From Chara braunii (lineage: Eukaryota > Streptophyta > Charophyceae > Charales > Characeae): 21,600 bases of DNA. A program made the position numbers and the translations under genes. The DNA lies in NCBI GenBank assembly GCA_003427395.1, contig BFEA01000147.1, positions 715,483 to 737,082 of the forward strand, in the 5' to 3' direction. Shown one piece after another: positions 17,338-21,600 of the stretch (position 1 is the stretch's first letter; each line of letters starts with the position of its first letter). A model generated the notes under the pieces. It did no database searches. It saw only the letters and a program-made list of their open reading frames with translations, and was not told the DNA's origin.

Positions 17338-17586
17338 ATTTCTGAAACACCTCTCACTCGTTGTGATTGCCACTCCCTGTCGTTTTGTGAACCCATCCCA
17401 CTTAGCCTTTACCCTGTTAAAGCTTTCCCCTCCCACTTCCCCTTCCCCTTCCCTCACACTGACCCAGCCAATGTGCACCCACGCCTCATTTCTTCTGCCA
17501 GAGGATTGCAAGAAAAATCTAAGCTACGAGCAGCACTGCGTATATTCCCACTGCTTAAGCCTCACTCCACTAAAGTCTATCAATAG
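17338..17586 (+). CDS. Ser/Pro-rich protein, exon after the intron, to stop
   Basis: It continues in phase 0 from the donor at 17127 and runs 82 codons to TAG at 17584-17586. It has three Cys or His residues early (C-D-C-H), then a Pro/Phe/His-rich stretch, and ends with basic residues. It could be a true C-terminus or read-through into non-coding DNA; codon use is less convincing than in the preceding exon. Confidence 0.4.
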   Translation: MSETPLTRCDCHSLSFCEPIPLSLYPVKAFPSHFPFPFPHTDPANVHPRLISSARGLQEKSKLRAALRIFPLLKPHSTKVYQ

Positions 17587-18154
17587 TCCATTTTAAATTT
17601 TGCACCTGAAGCTTGTTGTCTTAATCAATTTCGAACATGTCTGAAGTTCGAAGTTTTGCTCTGAGGTAACATTTCAGTCCTTCAAGTTGTAGTTTGATTA
17701 GTTAGCAAATTCCAGAGTAACCAACTGTAATCAGCTATGAATTGGACTGTCCTGTTAGATATAGCCGTGTCAATTTTCTTTACCTGCCTGGTGGCTGGAT
17801 GGCACACGCCGACAGCCGTTGATCAAAAGCTTGGGAGTGCAGATCATGTGGACATAATAAATATTGTAATGAACCCAGACTGGAAGATACTCGTCAGACG
17901 TCGAAATGAAATACAACTCAGATCTGGACAATGTCTCCAATAATCATGAATGTGACCTCTGATACATTGTCGTGTTACCAGTAGACGAAGACAGTGGAGG
18001 GGGAATAGACAGATAGGAGGGCGGAAGAGATAGTAACATCAATGACCATTGAGGAGATAGCCCAACATTTGCCACTCCTTCTCCGAGCTTCCCCTCGCCT
18101 CCACGTCAGCAAACAGTATCCAGTAACGAGTCTGACAAGTCCTGATCACATATA
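17587..18154. other. No gene seen
   Basis: AT-rich and then mixed DNA after the stop of the Ser/Pro-rich gene. A 68-codon open stretch at 17737-17943 starts with a hydrophobic segment but has no supporting context. No clear polyadenylation signal is visible. Confidence 0.35.
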
Positions 18155-18170
18155 AGTGCCACGTGGCACT
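18155..18170. promoter_or_regulatory. Perfect 16-bp palindrome with G-box core
   Basis: AGTGCCACGTGGCACT is its own reverse complement and contains CACGTG, the bZIP/bHLH site known in plants. A weak TATA-like ACATATAA lies just before it (18148-18155). Whether it drives anything here is unknown. Confidence 0.45.
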
Positions 18171-18309
18171 GTTCTCTCGTGAAGACAATGGAGACAATCA
18201 ACAGCGCACAGTATCCACATCAACGTCAGGTAAGTATCTCGATCCTCCTCAATCATCCTCAGATCCCGATCTCCCTCCTTGTCGCGACCAATCACTCAGT
18301 GTAGACAGC

Positions 18310-18433
18310 GTGGCCAATGCCACATCAGCGATGAAGACAGGTGGCATGCTCCACATCAGCAATGTAGACAGGTGGCATGCGCCACATCAGCAATGTAGAC
18401 AGGTGGCATGCACCACATCAGCATAGGCTGGCG
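18310..18433. repeat. Four 31-bp tandem units, each with an internal palindrome
   Basis: Units start at 18310, 18341, 18372 and 18403. Each holds a GTGGC-4 nt-(G/T/A)CCAC near-palindrome followed by ATCAGC. The first unit is more diverged. An inverted pair CTGGCGC/GCGCCAG (18428-18434 and 18447-18453) follows immediately. Confidence 0.85.
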
Positions 18434-18497
18434 CTCAGCAGAGGAGGCGCCAGCGTGCTGCCTCAGTCCCGCATCGTTGTCCACAGTGTCAGCGCTT

Positions 18498-18560
18498 AGC
18501 CAGCATCAAGCCAGCGTCCATCCAGCGTCCATCCAGCGTCGAGCCAGCGTCAAGGCAGCA
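18498..18560. repeat. 11-bp minisatellite (CCAGCGTC-type)
   Basis: About five to six degenerate units of CAGCGTCCATC or CAGCGTCGAGC, up to AAGGCAGCATAG. Confidence 0.8.
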
Positions 18561-19222
18561 TAGCAAGACTGAATGTTGACTCCCTGGAGACCAAGCCTTA
18601 TGTAATGTTTGACGAGGCAGACTGGCCTCAGGTCTCCCACCCACGGTGGCTCAGATTGGCTCACAGCCGAGGGCCTGGATTGTATACAGTTGCAGACTTC
18701 CACTTCTTCTTGATGCTGTCTTGGTACCTGCATACAAACACGTGAGTGTGTCTGTCCGGCGGCCTGGGCTGGGTCCATCTTGACTTTGACGGTAGGACCT
18801 TAGGCAGTTGACCGAAGTCAACTGTCGGGCGCTGAGGCCCTGGGGCTATTTTGAAGGGCCCTTCTGCCCCTTTGACCTCTCGGCCAGAAGCTGGGGTCGC
18901 GGCCTGTGGGCCCCTTAGCCATTCAACGAGGCATAATGAATGAGTTAATGCAATATGTACTAGGAGCTAACCCTCACACACCTTGTTCTTTTGGGAAAAA
19001 TAGAGTACAGAACAGATAGAGCAGCCACTTTATGCAGAATGCTAAACATTACAGCAAAGCACTATGTCCCTTGTCCTCTTCCTCACAATCTCAACATGAT
19101 GACTAGGGTGACAACATTGCGGCAGTCTGCATTTGTTTCAGATATCGATTTAATCATTGTTATGGGATGGATTTCTATCGGTAAGCATTGGAAAAAAGGA
19201 AAAGAAGAGGAGAGCACTGTGA
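18561..19222. other. No gene seen; one small palindrome
   Basis: CAGTTGAC-CGAA-GTCAACTG at 18805-18824 is a perfect 8-bp hairpin. The rest is mixed-composition DNA. An 87-codon open stretch at 18991-19254 has no recognisable domain. Confidence 0.4.
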
Positions 19223-19267
19223 TTGAGACCTCACTTGACGACCTTCATGACTGAGAGTCTTAGGTTG

Positions 19268-19412
19268 GTGCACTCCTCATTGTCTTCTTCATCATCGTCG
19301 TTGTCTTCTTCTTCATCGTCATCTTCCTTGTCGTCGCCGATGTCGTCTTTGTCTTCTTCTTCTTCTTCTTCTTTTCTTCTTTTCTTCTTCTTCTTCTTCT
19401 TCTTCTTCTGCT
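19268..19412. repeat. TTC/TCG-rich simple-repeat tract
   Basis: Imperfect trinucleotide repeats read as poly-Ser or poly-Phe on plus and poly-Glu, poly-Asp or poly-Lys on minus, depending on frame. The open frames here are products of the repeat. Confidence 0.85.
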
Positions 19413-20259
19413 CCTTGGCTAGGTTCGCCAAGGTTGTGGATGGTCCCTGGAGATCTTGGATCTCGCAGGTTTACCCCCACTTGGAGTCCACTTATGCATG
19501 AACTGCATGGGGTATGCTCGAATATGGAACTACCTTCGTCTTTGTGGGCCAAGTGTCTGATTTCGTTCTGCTGGTCTTTTTTCTCTGGATCTGCCTGTGA
19601 TCCTGGCTAGATTCATTAGCAGATCGGCGGTGAGTGCAAAAAATGTAGGAAGGATTTGAAAATAGAAATAGAAAATATAAATATAAATTTCTGAACCTGG
19701 GCCCTGCATTTTTGGGCGCGTAGGTTGTAGTACTTCAATCAATCGATTCGTGTGACGAGTATAAGTGAGGCAAACGCGACATGATCACCCTGATGTATGT
19801 TGCACTAGTGCAGCGTAGCACAATTGTTTTTGCTATTTTGTGCTCTGGCTGTGTGGGTTGATCCGTGCGTGTACACTATGGTGCTCTTGTACGTGGGCGC
19901 TATGACGAAAAGAAATGGGAAATTTGTCAGGGGATGGGATGATTGGCTGTGGTGGGATTAAGGATACGAAGACTGGAACGAGGGTGTGAGGAAAGTAGGA
20001 AGGGAGAGAGGTAAGCATGGGAAGTAGACGTTATCGTGATTGCCATGGGCTATAAAATTAGTGGAAGGATTTGTTCCTTCCACGTATCTTTTGGTGGAGG
20101 TTGGTCCCTCCCGATGAAACTTGTAATACGGGCAAGCCGAAACGCTTCGAGGGGAAGGCATATTGTGATGGTGTTTGGCACACAGAGACAGTGAGCTGAT
20201 TGTTTTTCATTTCGTGTTCTGTGTGCTCTCCATAGAACTGGTTTTTTTGCCTCTTTTTT
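19413..20259. other. No gene seen
   Basis: Mixed DNA with an AT-rich patch at 19655-19690. No exon, RNA gene or repeat is convincing. Confidence 0.4.
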
Positions 20260-20640
20260 TTCTGCCCACTGTTCTTCTTCGTCTTCTTCTTCTTCTGATT
20301 GTTCTTCTCCCACTTCTTCCTCCATTTCGTCTTCTTCAGCTTATTCTTTGGTTGCTTCTTCGGCTTCTTCGGCTTCTTTGGCTTTTTCAGCTTCTTTGGC
20401 TTCTTTGGCTTCTTCTGCGGCGTCTTCATCTTCTTCAACTTCTTCTTCTTTGGATTCTTCTCCGACTTCTTTTTTAGCTTCTTCCTCAGCTTCTTCTTCG
20501 GCTTTTTTGGCTTCTTCACCCTCTTCGTCTTCTTCTTCTGCACCTTCTTGTCCTCGAGTCGTCTTTTTTTCTTCTCAGCTTCTTCTTCTTCTTGGCTCTG
20601 CTTTTCTTCTCCAGCTCCTTCTCCTCGGCTATCCTTTCTT
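20260..20640. repeat. Long TTC/GGCTTCTT polypyrimidine-biased tract
   Basis: About 380 bp with very few purines on the plus strand other than G in GGCTTCTT units. All six frames give low-complexity peptides: Ser/Ala, Phe/Gly and Leu on plus, Lys and Glu-rich on minus. The long overlapping open frames here are a by-product and not evidence for several genes. Confidence 0.85.
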
Positions 20641-20653
20641 CATCCACACTCAG

Positions 20654-21099
20654 ACATCCATCCCAAGCAAAGATGCCCCTTGTACCTTTTTTTCCACTCC
20701 ATCAAACACATCGCCAGCGAAGTTCTTCTTCTGCAGCTTCTTCTCCTTGGGTCTCATTGTCTTTTTCTGCGGCTTCATCTCCTTGAGTCCCCTTTTCTTC
20801 CTCTGCGGCTTCCTCCTAAACCTTATGGAACATTGGGCCCCGGGGGGAGGGTCATGGTCCGCTGCACGTCAGTAGCACATCCATCCCAAGCAAAGATGCC
20901 CCATGTACCTTTTTTTCCACTCCATCAAACACATCGCCAGCGAAGTTCTTCTTCTGCAGCTTCTTCTCCTTGGGTCTCATTGTCTTCTTCTGCGGCTTCG
21001 TCTCCTTGAGTCTCCTTCTCTTCCTCTGCGGCTTCCTCCTAACCCTTATGGAACATTGGGCCCCAGGGGGAGGGTCATGGTCTGCTGCACGCGAGTAGC
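20654..21099. repeat. 223-bp tandem duplication
   Basis: 20654-20876 and 20877-21099 are nearly identical, differing by scattered substitutions. Each has a TTC-rich half and a unique half containing CATTGGGCCCC and GGGGGAGGGTCATGG. The low divergence suggests a recent event. A coding role is not supported, though one minus-strand frame reads a Lys-rich segment and then non-repetitive residues in both units. Confidence 0.85.
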
Positions 21100-21540
21100 A
21101 GGTTGAAGTTTTGTTGAAGGCACTTGGATCATGATGATCCAGGGCCGAGCAAGCACAGAGTGGTATGTTGCGCCTAGTTTTTCACTACGGGCCGGTGAAC
21201 GAGAGAGGAGCATCAATGGAGCAGGCAGACGATGGGCGTTGATCAAGACGAATATCTTGGAAAGGGGACCCTCCGATTGTAGAGCTTGTCGTTTTCACTG
21301 TCGTTTCCATCGTTTCCATCTTTTTGGCTGTCAGCCACATCCTGAACCACTTCGTCCTTAAAAATAAATTAATAAATAAATAAAAATTGTAGTACCTTAG
21401 TGCCCTGGTATTATGCCTCGACCCACTACTCACCAAATGTGCAAAATGGGAATGAATCTTAATGGAAGATACACAGCCTTTTTTTTGTCCTGCAGGATGC
21501 ATGTCGTCACAAGTCGACCCATGCCCGTTGGCCGTTGCGA
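21100..21540. other. No intact gene; small repeat fragments
   Basis: 21362-21388 is an AAAT-type run that may be a retroposon tail. 21436-21460 matches 15197-15221. No exon or RNA gene is supported. Confidence 0.4.

Positions 21541-21542
<2 letters not shown>

Positions 21543-21600
<58 letters not shown>
21543..21600. repeat. (CT)n microsatellite
   Basis: An uninterrupted CT run to the window edge. Confidence 0.95.

Noticed and set aside
18310-18433. CRISPR-like array
   Set aside because: Units are contiguous 31-bp tandem copies without variable spacers, in a eukaryotic context.
19319-19552. Arg/Glu-rich minus-strand peptides
   Set aside because: Translation of the CTT/TTC simple repeat only.
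20058-20543. 161-codon Lys-rich minus-strand open frame, overlapping Ser-rich and Phe-rich frames on plus
   Set aside because: All frames through the TTC tract are open because the repeat lacks stop codons; the residues are pure repeat translation.

Overview
This window looks like accessory DNA from a large, repeat-rich eukaryotic nuclear genome. Long AG/CT arrays sit at both ends. There are poly-A-tailed retroposon remnants, a tRNA-derived SINE head, an LTR end with a primer-binding site resembling the initiator-tRNA-Met type used by plant retrotransposons, and one plausible GT-AG intron. I see no bacterial operon structure or ribosome-binding sites. A plant or streptophyte alga (for example a charophyte) fits best, but this is inference from repeat style and not from a marker gene.

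Layout. 1-625 ends in an LTR-like boundary. 1438-5200 is the first copy of a repeat family (called A here) that carries a decayed Cys-rich, RING-like gene; an 875-bp SINE-like element interrupts it at 4234-5108, flanked by a 17-bp target-site duplication. 5200-6895 holds two ~455-bp direct repeats (family B) flanking a frameshifted ORF. 6921-7293 is a strong foldback with three arms, each containing a hammerhead-ribozyme-like core. 7418-10075 is the second and best-preserved A copy; its C-terminal 124-codon RING-like ORF is intact. 10075-10900 has two more B copies. 11079-11893 is a minus-strand, poly-A-ended retroposon fragment with a 148-codon ORF. 11940-12660 is an array of foldback AT/CTGAA words. 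13048-13800 is an A deletion derivative lacking the gene.

14100-15062 holds GC-rich and poly-A-tailed retroposon debris. 15558-15922 has two short MITE-like foldbacks of one family. 16435-17586 is the only candidate for a single-copy spliced host gene (Ser/Pro-rich, unknown function), with a dinucleotide microsatellite forming most of its intron. 18155-18560 holds a perfect G-box palindrome, four 31-bp iterons with internal palindromes and an 11-bp minisatellite. 19260-20640 is dominated by CTT/TTC tracts, and 20654-21099 is a 223-bp tandem duplication.

The most interesting object is family A. Two diverged copies and one internal-deletion derivative share 5' and 3' non-coding ends around a gene that encodes repeated zinc-binding modules. 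This suggests a mobile element, possibly undescribed, that carries a tandem RING-like protein. All homology statements come from reading the window against itself; no database was consulted.
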